From Laetiporus sulphureus 93-53 (lineage: Eukaryota; Basidiomycota; Agaricomycetes; Polyporales; Laetiporaceae), in NCBI RefSeq assembly GCF_001632365.1, contig NW_024468559.1, positions 217,681 to 281,680 on the forward strand: a stretch of DNA of 64,000 bases, written 5' to 3'. This document shows, piece after piece, positions 9,288 through 20,731 of this stretch (position 1 is its first letter; each line of letters starts with the position of its first letter). Made by a program: the position numbers and the translations under genes. The notes beneath the pieces are model-generated. The model did not search any database. It was given only the letters and a program-made list of their open reading frames with translations, and was not told where the DNA came from.

Positions 9288-11089
9288 CTACTCGTCGTCC
9301 TCCCAATCCGACCGCATTTCTTCCTCGACATCGTCAATTCCCTCTTCCTCGTTCACGTCCTGATGATCATGGCCGGTAGTAACAACGTGGTCTGCCATGT
9401 TTCGCGGTTCAGCAACAATTTGATCATGTTCAATAGAGTCTTGCGCCGGGCCCAGACCGCGATCGGTCTCTGGGGCTTGTTCGGTGCTGCTGAGGATGTT
9501 CAATTCGAACGACATGTTTTCGATGTCGGCTTGGGTCTGGACGCTACGCTTTGACCGGACGAAAGAGGGTGTCTGGGACTGCTCTCCACGTGTGGACCGC
9601 ACTGCGGCCCGGACATTGAGGACATGAGAGATCAAGACGGGAACGAGTCTGTAAAATCGTTAGTGTCTCGTTGGCAGAGAAAACGTAAGAGGAGTGGTTC
9701 ACGAGTCATGCAAATATGCGACGATATTTGCAGCAGTCTGCCATATCCGTAGTCATGTGGGGCAGAGTGATCAGCATTTTGCAGAAGATGTGGAATGGAC
9801 TGAAATAACATGCACTTACGGAGTTCAAGAATCCCAATACGGTATGTAATAAGTTCAACAGTAGCAGTGCTCTAAATAATATGCTTCAGACATCGTCAAA
9901 TTGTCTGTGGTTCCACTTCTCACATCAGTTGAATTGTGCCTGTGAACATGGTGAATGCAAGTTTTTGTTGAGCTTAGAACTCCGTCGCTGTCGAAGAACC
10001 GTACCATCTCTAAGTAGTACTGCTGCAAGCGACGGATGCCTCGTAGACAGGAGGTCAACAGTGGCTAGCTTGTGGTGAACATATAGCTTGCGCCAGAGAA
10101 TTGTGAGTGTGATCATGCTGGCAGCTATGGCACAGACCGTATTGGCTATTCCCACTGCAGCAGGGTTGTCAAAGTGAGCAATATTTCTTTTGAGTTCAGA
10201 CTCACATCTGTTGAGAAACGGATTAGCAAGTACGCATTTATTGAGGATATTGGCTTACACATTTGGTAAATATTTCTTGCGCTGAACCTGAAGTGAAGGA
10301 CTGGACACATACAGCTGTCCCGGCCAATACGACCACAGAATATAATGAGTGGATGAATTCTTCCCATGAATTCGTCCTAGGTCAATCAAGAATATGTCCC
10401 GATCAGGAGGAAGCATACCAGCGTAGACACTGGAGACCACGTTAAAGACCGCTATCAACGCAAGGAGCATAGCAGATCGTCGGTCGCCACCTGTCACGGC
10501 GTATACTCGTAATATTGTAACCACTGCGCTACTTTTGAGCTGTGATAATTTGTCATGTAGCACGCCAGCCTACCGTTTGAGATTAGTCCTATAAGTATGA
10601 GAACCACATTGATCACCACGATGTTTGCCATACAACTATGACATAAGAACAATCAGACTCGAATAATATGACAACAAGGAACATATCACCTCTAGAATAT
10701 TGATAAGTCCGCGAATATGTAATCGAGGTGGTATCAAACATTGTACCGTTACTGCATAAAAGTTCATAATGGACCAAACAGCATAGACCAGTGCAACCAT
10801 CCGATTGGCAAAGAATAAGCATGCAGAGAATGTACGCTCGCCCCAGAACAGCTGGACCTCCTGGCTGAATGTTATGCCATGATCAAAGAATATGAGTGCT
10901 GTTTGAGCGGAAATAGTCAATTATCGGTCAGTGATGAACGAGAAATGTCCGACTGGCCTGCACCAGCTGAAAAAGTGTAGGTTGCCAAGTTTCTGATGAT
11001 GCATCATTCAATGCACTACAGTTTCAACCATGTGAAGAGACGCACGCTTCTTCCAATAGAGTGATTCCTTCTGATGTGCTGATAGACAT
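9288..11089 (-). CDS. DUF6533-domain multi-pass membrane protein, copy B
   Basis: Start ATG is at 11089-11087, about 55 bp below a TTATAA box. Exons 1-3 join as MSISTSEGITLLEEANLATY then TFSAALIFFDHGITFSQEV, the characteristic N-terminal DUF6533 block, followed by VQLFWGERTFSACLFFANRM. Later exons encode a hydrophobic helix, VVTILRVYAVTGGDRR (about 10525-10480), ITLTILWRKLYVHHKLATVD with AAVLLRDGT (about 10110-9990), and an acidic tail ending EEEMRSDWEDDE at 9288. The architecture is several transmembrane helices with a cytosolic Asp/Glu-rich tail. Biochemical role is unknown for the family. One junction (exon 3 to 4, near 10740-10630) does not keep the expected frame. Nearest relative in the window is copy C. 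Confidence 0.75.
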
Positions 11090-11142
11090 GTCTAAGTAGA
11101 GGGACCGGATTGTAGATTGTGAGGTGGGCAGACGTGGGCCAG

Positions 11143-11150
11143 CTTATAAG
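11143..11150 (-). promoter_or_regulatory. TATA box of DUF6533 copy B
   Basis: A CTTATAAG motif lies about 55 bp upstream of the start codon. The equivalents in copies A and C are at the same spacing. Confidence 0.5.
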
Positions 11151-11880
11151 CCCATATTCCATCAGTGACATCGCCCGCTGTTGCAGAACTGTCCATCCAC
11201 AGATGGGCTCCGCAAAGGCAGATGGTGGCTCACAATGCTTGACCCTATCATGCAGGCGTCAACGAAAAACCTAGCTTTTTGATCTGTTGCTGGCTGCCAT
11301 CAAAACTATACCCTCACAGCCCGCCCGCTTCACTGACGTTGTCAGAACTTTCGTAGAGGTATCCAGTTAAAGTGATACTCTGACCGCACATACAAGTTGT
11401 GCAAGGACAGACCGGGGCATACACCTCCTGAAACGGCTTCGCTTGCAATGCGGATCGCGACTAGCACATTCATGGATAGGTCACTTTCGACGTGCCGAGC
11501 TTGCTGAGCCAGAAAAGCAGTACAGAGCTCAAGACAAAGGCCGTGACGTCTCGTCAATCATGTTACCGGGAACAAGGGCGGAGACAGACGAACAGACGTG
11601 GGACAACGGTGAAATCTCTTAGTGATCAAGATCTGCGATTGAAAGCGGGAAGAACGGATTCTGAAGTACGGTCTGATACTATTGGTCTCACCTCGCATGC
11701 GATGAAGTAATATTATTGCTAAGCACCTTGATGCAACACCCATCGAAACAAAAGAACACATTGTCCTATGCGCTTTCCGTGACGATGATTTGACATGTCG
11801 TTGCTGTTGCGGTTACCCAGAAGCAGGACTGGAAATGCGGAATGATTGATTTTGGTCCTGGCATCGACGATTCAGTGACA
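11151..11880. other. Duplicated upstream segment of DUF6533 copy B
   Basis: This 0.7 kb matches 56150-57050 inverted. A shared block near 11590-11700 includes AAGATCTGCGATTGAA and GAAGAACGGATTCTGAAGTACGG-like sequence; on the right arm it lies at about 56345-56420. Short peptides such as VRSDTIGLTSHAMK are partly shared, but I find no gene model consistent in both arms. It may hold a decayed exon set or regulatory sequence. Confidence 0.4.
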
Positions 11881-12175
11881 GAATAGATTTTATGGCGGAG
11901 ACGAGGAGATGACACTCGTGACAAAGATGGCCATAAAACTACAATATGAGGACAATCAGACACGAACAAACACGACAATAGGAAACTTTTTATCTCTACA
12001 ATATCAACGATCAGAGATATATAAACGTAAATTGTTTTCACACACCGTTGCTTTATAGAGACTCATGACGGGCCAAACGGAAACGATACAATAGCCCAAC
12101 GCAACAACGGCAAAGAATGGGCTTTCAGAGAATGACCGCTTGCCCGTCTGAATGGGAAGATACGACCGAAGATGC
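11881..12175 (-). pseudogene. DUF6533 relic, exon-3-like fragment
   Basis: The minus strand encodes GKRSFSESPFFAVVALGYCI and on to WPVMSLYKATV, aligning with exon 3 of copy B (GERTFSACLFFANRMVALVY). The following intron also matches copy B (GTCTGATTGT near the acceptor, then TTTTATGG or TTGTATGG). The upstream exons and the conserved EVQLF stretch are missing, and the fragment stops at the edge of the duplicated arm. Confidence 0.55.
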
Positions 12176-12219
12176 TGGCGACATATACAAATGTATTGCA
12201 CCTGCTCGGCGTAGGATCT

Positions 12220-12432
12220 CTAGTGAGTACTGACCATCTGCAATACATCCACGAGCAACTTACCATCTTCGAGAAGACGATCTCGGAGACGAACTAGGAG
12301 AGAGAAGTGCCTGTGAAGGCGCATCAACATCCTCCAGGACTGCTGTTTAGTAGAACGGCACATGCTGTACCACGTCGCGAGCAGCGCTATCAGGTCCGAT
12401 AGCACTCTGCTGATGATGCTTGTGATCATCAC
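12220..12432 (-). pseudogene. DUF6533 relic, last-helix-like fragment
   Basis: The minus strand encodes IISRVLSDLIALLATWYSMC followed by a basic, Arg-rich stretch and LLEDG. This resembles the last helix and LLLRDGT tail block of copies B and C. It precedes the exon-3 relic on the same strand, so the two come from different units of a formerly tandem array. No intact frame. Confidence 0.4.
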
Positions 12433-13853
12433 TGAGGATCAAAACAGCGAGCTCAGCTCCACGGTAATATCGGATGCAGAAGAACCTGTCGGCATTTACA
12501 GAGAGAACGTTGAATTAGTGTAGACATTGGTATGTCGCAGTACGTGCAGACTGAGTTTTGCGCCGGGAAGTTGGGCTGTTCGTACCAAGGGCCCAGCCCA
12601 GTCGTCATGCATGACAGAAACACACACATTGATGCAACCGCTGTCGGCCAATACAGTCTTGCTCGTCCTGTAAAGGCTCGGCCATCAGCTCAATCTCGCC
12701 TGCATCCACAGCAAAGAAAAGGGACCTGTATCAGGCAAAGGGATCACGCGGATACTGCGTCCTATAATTTCTTAGAAACACGAATAAGTGGGCACATACA
12801 TTGTGCTCAGGGACCTCCTCAGTCTTTGGATCTTACGCAATGCCGGTGTCATTAAGCAGTCCTACCCATTCGCAACCGGCTAATTTATGATACACGTTTG
12901 CTCATAACTTGTTTTTGAACCATGGCAAAGAGTCATGACGGCATGCGGGCGATCTGCAACCTTGATACTGAGCAACGTGTTCCATGTCGAGAACTAGGGA
13001 ACGAGTAGCCGTAGTATATGAGAAGGCCTACCAATCGGAGGAAATGGGGCCATGGAGTCTGAAGTCTGAACATTTGATGCCTTAGTATTATGTCGCTGCA
13101 CTAGAGCCGCCCAATGGAGCCGTGGCGCAGAGCAATTGCTTGAAGTGGCGTATTGAGAACAACACCCACACGTAAATGTGGAGCGAGAGCTTCAAGCATC
13201 CAGTAGAAGCCGGGGGCACCTGCCGCTCAATCCGGACCAGAGAACCAAAAAAGCCGCTTCAAGTGAAAAAGATGATGATCAGAATGTCTTGGGAGGTTCG
13301 TCGACGGTCACGTTTTGATCGCTATAGACGTAATAACACCCATTCGAAGAACGCATGTCCTTCGACGACGATGCGCTTGCTGTTCGTGGCGTTCAGTTCA
13401 GGAAAGATTGGCTTGGCAGGACCGTGAAGACTGAATGGCGAATACGAAAAAAGGTCCCGAGAGGACGCGATGGTGATGAGGGTGCATCCGTAGGACAAAT
13501 TGTGACTTGTTCAAGAAACTGGTGCGAGCGCACAGAACATCGTGAGCGGTCAATAGCGCAGAGATGAACGTCTTGGACGACCTGGCTTCGTGTTGAACGT
13601 TGCAACGTTGAGCACCTGGCATGGATCGTGAACGCAAGTTCGTAAGACGCTTCGGCTGGCAGCGAGCGACAGATGGAGAGCGCCATCCATCGTGAGATGA
13701 TCGACATCGTGTGGCAAGGCCCGCCTGGCCAGCAACATCCACGGCATCGTCTCCCCGTCTGCACCTGCCTTGCGTTCGTCGTGCTCTCCGTCCCCGCCAC
13801 CGTCTCCTCCGACGTCCAAGAAGCGTCGCAGACGTTCGCCAAGTTCAGGAAAA
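12433..13853. other. Intergenic, 1.4 kb
   Basis: No supported gene. Scattered ORFs of 60-150 codons on both strands have no ATG-led conserved content or splice logic. The last part is the 5' flank of the GH17 gene. Confidence 0.5.
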
Positions 13854-16023
13854 ATGGCGTACCCAGCCTACCAACAGCCCATCCCAGATCGGGTGCAGGC
13901 GCGCTTCGCAGCCGACGCTCTTCCCGTCAGTCTTCTTATACGACGACCGACCCCCACTCCCGCATCCTAACCTCTGCCCGCAGACACCCAACAGCCTATC
14001 CGGCGCCGACGATCCTTACGCATCCACACCCAGCTTCGCCCATCCCGACTCCGCCACTCCCCTTGCACCCCAGTCCGAGAAGATGCCCGGCCAGTCCCGA
14101 GAAGCGTACAGCAACATTGATGACGGAGCCCCGTTCAGCACTGGCAGTCAGTGGCTCGAGAAGCAGCAGAAAGCAGAGCGCAAGTCGCGGTTTATCGTGA
14201 GTATCCGTCTATATATACACCCAACAGCGCCCACGCTCGTTACTGCGCGCGCAGCCTCTGCACGCGTACCCGATTCTGACTGATGGGTCTATCCGTCTAA
14301 TTCAATTTCATTGGCAAACCCGCAGATGATCAGCCTGCTCCTGACGATCGCCGCGTGCATTGTTATTGGCGTCGTCGTGGGCGTCGTCGTCTCTCGGCAG
14401 CACCGCCACTCTTCAAGTGCCTCCTCCGTTTCCAAGTCGCAAGGCAACTCCACTGCTGGCTATGCCGTCGGTCCCTATGGCGTAGTCAGGCAGACCAACC
14501 CGGACGACCCCAGCACGTTCATCGCCGACCCGAACCTCCACCGCTCGTTCTATGGCCTCGCTTACACACCAGACAAGTCGCAACTCCCGTCATGCGGCAA
14601 CTCGCTCGGTAAGTGCGCGAGCGTTGCTCTCGTTCAGCAGAATTTTACGAGATTCCAGCTGCCGTGATTGAAGATATCCAGCTTATTTCACAACTGACCT
14701 CGGTATGTGGCTGTTACTCCTTTGACTCTTCAGCATTCAACTCGGTCTACTACCACAGCGTGTGCGCCTGTATGGCGCCGACTGCAATCAGTCCGCGCTC
14801 GTTGTAAGTCTTTTCTCTTGATCCTTCGTCGCGTGGCCATCCAACCGCATTCCCGCAGCTCGAAGCGATCAAGCAGACCAAAGTCAACATGACCGTCTGG
14901 CTCGCAGACTACAACGTTCCGACCAACGCGACCGCATACAGCGAGCAGCGCGACACGATCATCGACGCGCTCAAGACGTACGGCGTGGACCATGTCGGTG
15001 GCGTGGCGGTCGGGAACGAGTTCATCCTCGAGTGTGTATCTACTCCCATGGCCATATGCCAACGAGATTGCGCTAACGGTCGGCGTGTACAGCTACCTCG
15101 GCGCGAATGACGGCGGCGACGACGCGAATGACGCGGTCGGTGACCAGGGCGCGCAGCTCCTCATTTCAAACATCACGGACATGAAGACGCAGATCCAGAG
15201 CCTCGGGTACAGTATCCCGGTCGGCACCTCTGATGCGGGCGCGTACTTCAACACGGAGGTGCTCGAGGCTGTGGACTTTGGCGTACGCATTTCCTGGTCT
15301 TCACTCGGGCTGATAATAGAGCACTGACGCCTTGCAGCTGTCTAACGTCCATGCGTGGTTCGCGAACGTGTCCATCGACCAAGCGGCTGGATGGACGTAC
15401 ACCTTCTTCGAGGAGACGAACGTGTACGCGGCGGATCAGCTTGCAAACAGGCCTACCATGGCGATCGGCGAGACGGGCTGGCCTTCGGTGCGTCTTTATT
15501 GTCATTTCTTAGTTCTCTGCTGACTTGGTGGGTACGGTCAGAGCTCGGCAGATGTGTCCAACGAAAGTAATGGGCCTTCGATCGCGTCGGCGGCAAACCT
15601 GGAGGTATGCAGAACGTTGCCATTTAGCCCTTGAGGAGGTATGGAGGCTGATGCTATGTCGTGCAGGAATTCCTCAAGACTTTCGTGTGCGAGTCGAATC
15701 AGAACGGCACGGAGTACTTCTACTTCGAGGTGCGTTTCTTCGGATTGAAGCTAGAGAATGCTGACGAGACTTGGTCGACACCTTGCAGTTCGCTGACGAG
15801 GATTGGCAGAAGGAGTTGTATGGTGGTGTCGAGGTGCGTTGATGTCCCTGTGCAGGCGCGCCGGCGGTACATGAACTGATGACTGTTGCATTCATAGGGA
15901 TCATGGGGCCTGTTCTACGATAAGTGAGTCGCTGAGCACGATCCTCTGTGCAACTCGCTGAATTCTAGCTACTATTTTCTTATTAGCCGAACGCTCAAGC
16001 CCATTGAGATACCCGACTGTTAG
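13854..16023 (+). CDS. GH17 beta-1,3-glucanase-like type II membrane protein
   Basis: I join thirteen exons: 13854-13925, 13984-14196, 14326-14608, 14659-14702, 14759-14803, 14859-15031, 15093-15282, 15338-15487, 15542-15604, 15667-15729, 15789-15833, 15898-15923 and 15987-16023. Together they give 467 residues. Residues 1-95 are a polar cytosolic N-terminus, about 96-118 a membrane anchor (LLLTIAACIVIGVVVGVVV), then a Ser-rich stalk and the GH17 barrel. Catalytic glutamates are visible in GVAVGNEF (acid/base) and AIGETGWPS (nucleophile); RLYGADCNQ is also a family landmark. The enzyme should act on beta-1,3-glucan at the cell surface during wall remodelling. Start chosen at an ATG in good context (AAAATGG). 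High confidence in family, moderate in exact specificity. Confidence 0.93.
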
Positions 16024-17462
16024 TCTACCTTTTTAACGTCTTAAAAGACACGAACATTTGCGGCCAAATCGTTAGCGCCGCTTCATCGGTCGCCCTCTGG
16101 ACCGTATCTCAGCTTACAGCAAGCCCGGACTTTATACTCTATATTCTCAGTTACATCTATGTATTGGACGCTTCGAGGCTGGGACCCTCGTACTTCACTC
16201 ACGAATAAAGAGTACTTTCGTATTCTCCTCCCCTAGTAGTAGTTTTGATACCAGCCTGCCTGTATTGTCACAGACGCGCACTCGCCATCCCGGTTGCGAA
16301 TTGTACATGGCGGTCCTGCCTCACGAATGTCGTTATGGGAGAGTATCCAGGTTACGTAGCACTGAGGTGTTGCTATGGATGCTATGTAAGCTCCGTGTAT
16401 GCATATGGAGCACAGGCTGGAAGAGGACATGACGGCGTTCCTTCTTTCTGTGATCGACGGCGTGTGCAGGTTACCTTGGCGCTAATTAACGTTCTTACTT
16501 AATTGGAAATTGGATCGATGATCTCACTAGCAGGAGTGAAAGCTTGAGCGACGCTCCAATTCTACATTTGGCAGGTCACTTTCCTTTTTGACTTCTTGAT
16601 TTTCCTAACGCAGGCGCTACTTCCAAAGATCACAGCTGTCCCTTCACAAGTTAAGGTTCTGTCTGCGTGCGCCCGTGAAGAGTTTTTAATATTTTGGCGG
16701 CGTCACACACATATAAGGTGGCCCTCCCGTCTTGGCGGACGGAGTTCACGCTTTCTCCCCTCACAAATCCGTGGTCACGCTCTTATGCTCAGCTTGTGTT
16801 GGGCACGCCACTCGACGATACCTGCCGTCTGCTAATTCAGCGAACTACATCTGGAAGTCTCGAAATCATATGCATAACTGTCGCTTTCGACTAATAAACC
16901 TACTGTGCCTTCCTAGTAATTCATTATGAAGCTCCAAGAGCCTTGTTTTCAGCTCTCCGCTGACGATCAGAACTCTACCCGTCGTCGATGACTGAGAGCC
17001 CCTGACGCGTTGTTTCTGCGACTACGCGGGTGAAGCTTGAAGCTTAGCGGCAGATTTGGATGACGGCGATTCTTGCATTTAACCGGTAGGTCCTTAGCAA
17101 AGACCCGAATTCTCGATGGGCGCGAGTTGAGCCTGATCAATTTCAGTCGACAATGATTCAGATGGCAAGCATGCATAGGAGAAGAGGTGTGCGCCTTGCG
17201 GGATTTGAGTCTGCGCCCTCGCGATCTCTAGGGCGATAAGATTAGATGGCCGTGCGTCGGCCTGTGCCTATGATTTGTTGATTTGATCGTAACAGGCCCA
17301 AATAAGGGCCACAGAGTCTTGGACCCCACTCCAGCTTGAGCTTCACTCCAGGCTCGGGTCTCCGCTACTCTCGATCGTCACGACCCCTCCAACGACTTGC
17401 CACTATATCATTATTATCTTAACGACCACTTTGTATGCCCAACTGCTTAGAGGATTTGACCC
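16024..17462. other. Intergenic, 1.4 kb
   Basis: AATAAA at about 16204 may be the GH17 polyadenylation signal. A tRNA-like T-arm motif near 17195 does not fold into a cloverleaf. No gene is supported. The end is the promoter of the Kelch gene. Confidence 0.5.
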
Positions 17463-20400
17463 ATGTCCCGCTCGGCCGTCCTGCGCGCCCTTACTATCCT
17501 CGCGCTCCTGCACGACTGCGCAGCATACACGGCCATCCCTAGGTGAGTGGATCGCCTCCAGGCCGTGAAAGCTGACGTGACGCGGCGCGAACAGGTGGGG
17601 ACAAGCCGTGGCTCTCGTAGAGAACGTGCTCTTCGTGCACGGCGGCCGGGCGGACCAGTATAATGAGTATGCCTACTCATCCGCGCCGACAAATAATGAC
17701 ATGCTCGTGCTGTCCCTCACGACTTCGTTCAACCTCTCCGCGCCTCCATGGAGTTACATCAGCGGTTGTGACAACTGCTCTTCGCCTCAAGACCCGTCCG
17801 TCGCGTGGCATACCATGTCGCCGCTGAACACTACGTACATGTTCTTATTTGGCGGAGAGCTCGGCTCCGACTCAAACGCCCACCCGGAGGCCGCGGACTC
17901 AGCAGTGCTTGTCAGCATCAAGGACGTCTCATCGCCAGTGTGGGATAACGAGGCGACATCGTGGGCTGACGAGCCGCTCCGGCGTATGTACCACTCTGCA
18001 TGCGCGACGGGCGGTAAAGTCTACATCGTCGGAGGACTGAAGTCAGATGGGTCCGGGGAGGCCTTCTCAACGCACTATGTTTTCAACCCAAGCGTGCCGT
18101 CGTTCACCGCGCTGCCGTCTTCTAACGGACCTCCGGCGATCTATGGGCACCAATGTGTGGTTTTATCTGACGGGCGGATGATCGTGTTCGGTGGCTATGA
18201 CTACTCCAGCGGAGCGTTAGTCGCGTTTGACACTATCTGGGCGCTTGATACCACGGACTCTACCTCGAGCTGGAGCTCGGTCTCCGTGTCGAGTTCAACA
18301 CTTCCGAACTCTCGGCGCGGTTTTGCGGCGACGCTAGTAGATGGACAGAAAGTCGTGCTGCAGGGCGGTGCGGACGCAGATCTGACGATATCCTACAGCG
18401 ATGGCTGGGTGCTGGACACGACGCAGAGCCCAATGGTGTGGAGCGAGGTCTCAGCATTATCGGAGATGGGCGCGCGCAGGGATCACTTTGCGGTGGCACT
18501 GGGCTCAGAGGTCCTCTTTGGATTCGGTGAGTATCTACTATGTCCGAGGTCAGCATATCGTTTGATGGCAGATAGGATATGAGACGAATGGACCTGCGCC
18601 CGTCGCGTTGCAGTACTTTGACTTTTCAAGTAGCGCCTGGATATCAAGCTATACGCCAGCCCCTGCTGTAACAAGTCCCACTACCACTACCTTATCTGGT
18701 GATCGTCCCACATATACATATACTGGTACCACTGGCACCGGATCTCCAAGTTCCGGTCAAACAGGCTCAACGTCGGCCGGCACTAGTGCAAGACCTACTT
18801 TTACTGCCTCTGGCTCTGGGAGCGCCAGCGGAAGTAGTGCCAGCAGTGGTGGTTCGGGTTCAGGGTCTAGTGGGAGCAGCTCCGGTTCAGGGTCAGGTTC
18901 AAGCTCTGCCTCAGGTGCTGGCAGCTCAGCGACCGGCAGCATAATCTCTTCGCACAAATCCTCCGGCATCGTGTTGGGCACAGTCATCGGCGTCGTGGGG
19001 CTGATCATAGGCGCGATCGCCGCCGCCTGGTACGTGAAGCGGCAGCGCACGCAGGAGAGCTTCCATGTGCTCTCCGTGACCGACGAAGACCATGCGACCG
19101 ATGCGCACGGAGATGTCCCGATGGCTGGCAGTCGGGCGAAGGGCGGCCTCCCCGTCGTGCAGAGCGTTAGGAGTACTCTTGGACTGCTCGTCCCCGGGCT
19201 CATGTCCGATTCTCAGCACGCACGGCGTGACATGCTAGCCGACGAGGACACGCGGCATTTCGACTCGCCGTGGCACGCGCGGGACGCGAGCGCGGGGCAG
19301 TCCTCGTGGAGCTCGCACCCGCGCCGGCCGACGTGGAGCAGCGTGATGCACGAGTCGCTCGCATCGCTGCGCTCGGTGGGGGGCACGGTGCTCGCGTACG
19401 CCGCAGTGCGCTCGCGCGAGCCGAGCGGGGGATCGCGATCGGCGAGAAGCTGGTGGGAGAAGGAGCGCATGCACGAGCCGTATGCGGACGACGCGGCGCT
19501 GATGGGCGAGGGGGCGGGTGCAGCGCCGCGCAGACCGAAGGGTAGGCGGCAAGCGTCGTATGCGACGACGCGGTCGTCGTACTCGCATTACGAGGACCCG
19601 CTTGATGAGTATGAGATTGAAGAGCTTCCGGCCCCAGGAGCGTACGAAGAGCCGTATGATGATGCGGACATCACGGAGCGGAAGGTTCCCTCTCTCAACG
19701 ACCCCCCGCCGCGTCCGTACTCGTTCATGCGCGCCACGGCCGGCACCGTTGACCTGACACGTTTGTCGCCCGTCTCCGAGCGTCCGTCCGTGCCCACCCT
19801 GTCCAGCGCCACAGTATCCTCCGCATCACACAGCACCACGACACCATTCGCGCCCGCGCCTTCCTCCTCCACCCCGAATCCTTCGTACAGCTCGCTCGAG
19901 ATGGCGCGCTCCCCGCGTGCGCGGCGGTCGTCGATCCTCGACGCAAGTCCGTCGCCGCCGGCCGTGCCGATGCGGCGCTCGAACAGCTGGTGGACGCGCT
20001 TCGCGAAGACGCCCCTGCTCGATCGCCACGCAAGTGATGCGAGCAGGGCATCGCGGCCGCTCGAGATCCGCGACCCGAACCCACCGCCGCGGCTCATTGC
20101 CATTGAGGAGTCGACAGGGTCCAACCAAGCGCGGGAGGGCGATGCTCCTGTAGAGGGCCAGAAAGGGCCAGAAGACCTGAGTAGAAGAGAGCAACCGTAC
20201 TCGACTACGCAGCACGGGCGCTCTGCGTCGTCGCTGCAGACGGCGAAGACAGCCAACTCGGACATGATCGACAAGATGGGACGGACGATGGACATTGTGC
20301 AGCGGAGTACAACGAGCTTGCATTCAAGCGGGCACAGCGCGGATAGCGAGATTGACGTCGACGTACACTCGCCCTCACTCGCACATGTCGTTTCACATTC

Positions 20401-20731
20401 GTCGCGTGGGAGCGCAGAGTCGCAGGCGTTGGAGTCGCCGGAACAAATTTCGCCGTTGCGAACATTGGCCTCTATAGCGAGTTTCCCGTCGCCGCCGGCG
20501 TCTTCAAAGGTCAGCTCGCCACGGCGGCCGTCAGTGGGACAGGTGGCGGCGCGCGTACAGGCATACGAGCGACGGGTGTCGCAGGATGTGCAGCCTGAGC
20601 GGCCGCCACTGTCGGCCTCTCCTAGGAAGGAGCGGGCAAGCGTGTATGGCGTCGCGCCTAAGCCGTCACTCTTTGTCGCCAACCCCGACCACAGAACGAG
20701 CCGATCGTCAGGCTCTGCATCTACTCCATGA
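17463..20731 (+). CDS. Kelch-repeat single-pass membrane protein, 1055 aa
   Basis: Three exons (17463-17542, 17595-18526, 18576-20731) sum to 1056 codons. A signal peptide (AVLRALTILALLHDCAAYTA) leads into an extracellular beta-propeller: Kelch-type strands such as FLFGGE, VYIVGGLKSDGSG, MIVFGGYDYSSG, KVVLQGGADAD and VLFGFG, at residues about 30-350. A Ser/Gly/Thr-rich stalk follows, then one transmembrane helix near residues 467-490 (GTVIGVVGLIIGAIAAAWYV) with a KRQR stop-transfer. The cytosolic tail of about 560 residues is low-complexity, Ser/Pro/Arg-rich and likely disordered. This layout resembles fungal Kelch or galactose-oxidase-like surface proteins; ligand unknown. A 408-codon antisense frame at 19588-20814 is a codon-bias shadow. 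Confidence 0.88.

Larger units (their letters stand above)
7451..11880. repeat. Left arm of inverted segmental duplication
   Basis: Continuous but diverged nucleotide similarity links this stretch to 60945-56150 in the opposite orientation. It includes the DUF6533 gene, its promoter, the segment upstream of the promoter, and the segment beyond the gene's 3' end. Small indels are common and I judge identity by eye at roughly 70-80 percent. Homology fades near 11880, where a different DUF6533 fragment abuts. Confidence 0.75.

Noticed and set aside
13393..13842. Overlapping minus frames upstream of the GH17 gene
   Set aside because: No ATG-led conserved content; they overlap the GH17 promoter in several frames at once.
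17180..17250. tRNA-like T-arm (GACTCAAATCCCGC on the minus strand)
   Set aside because: T-stem has mismatches and no acceptor, D-arm or anticodon stem can be completed.
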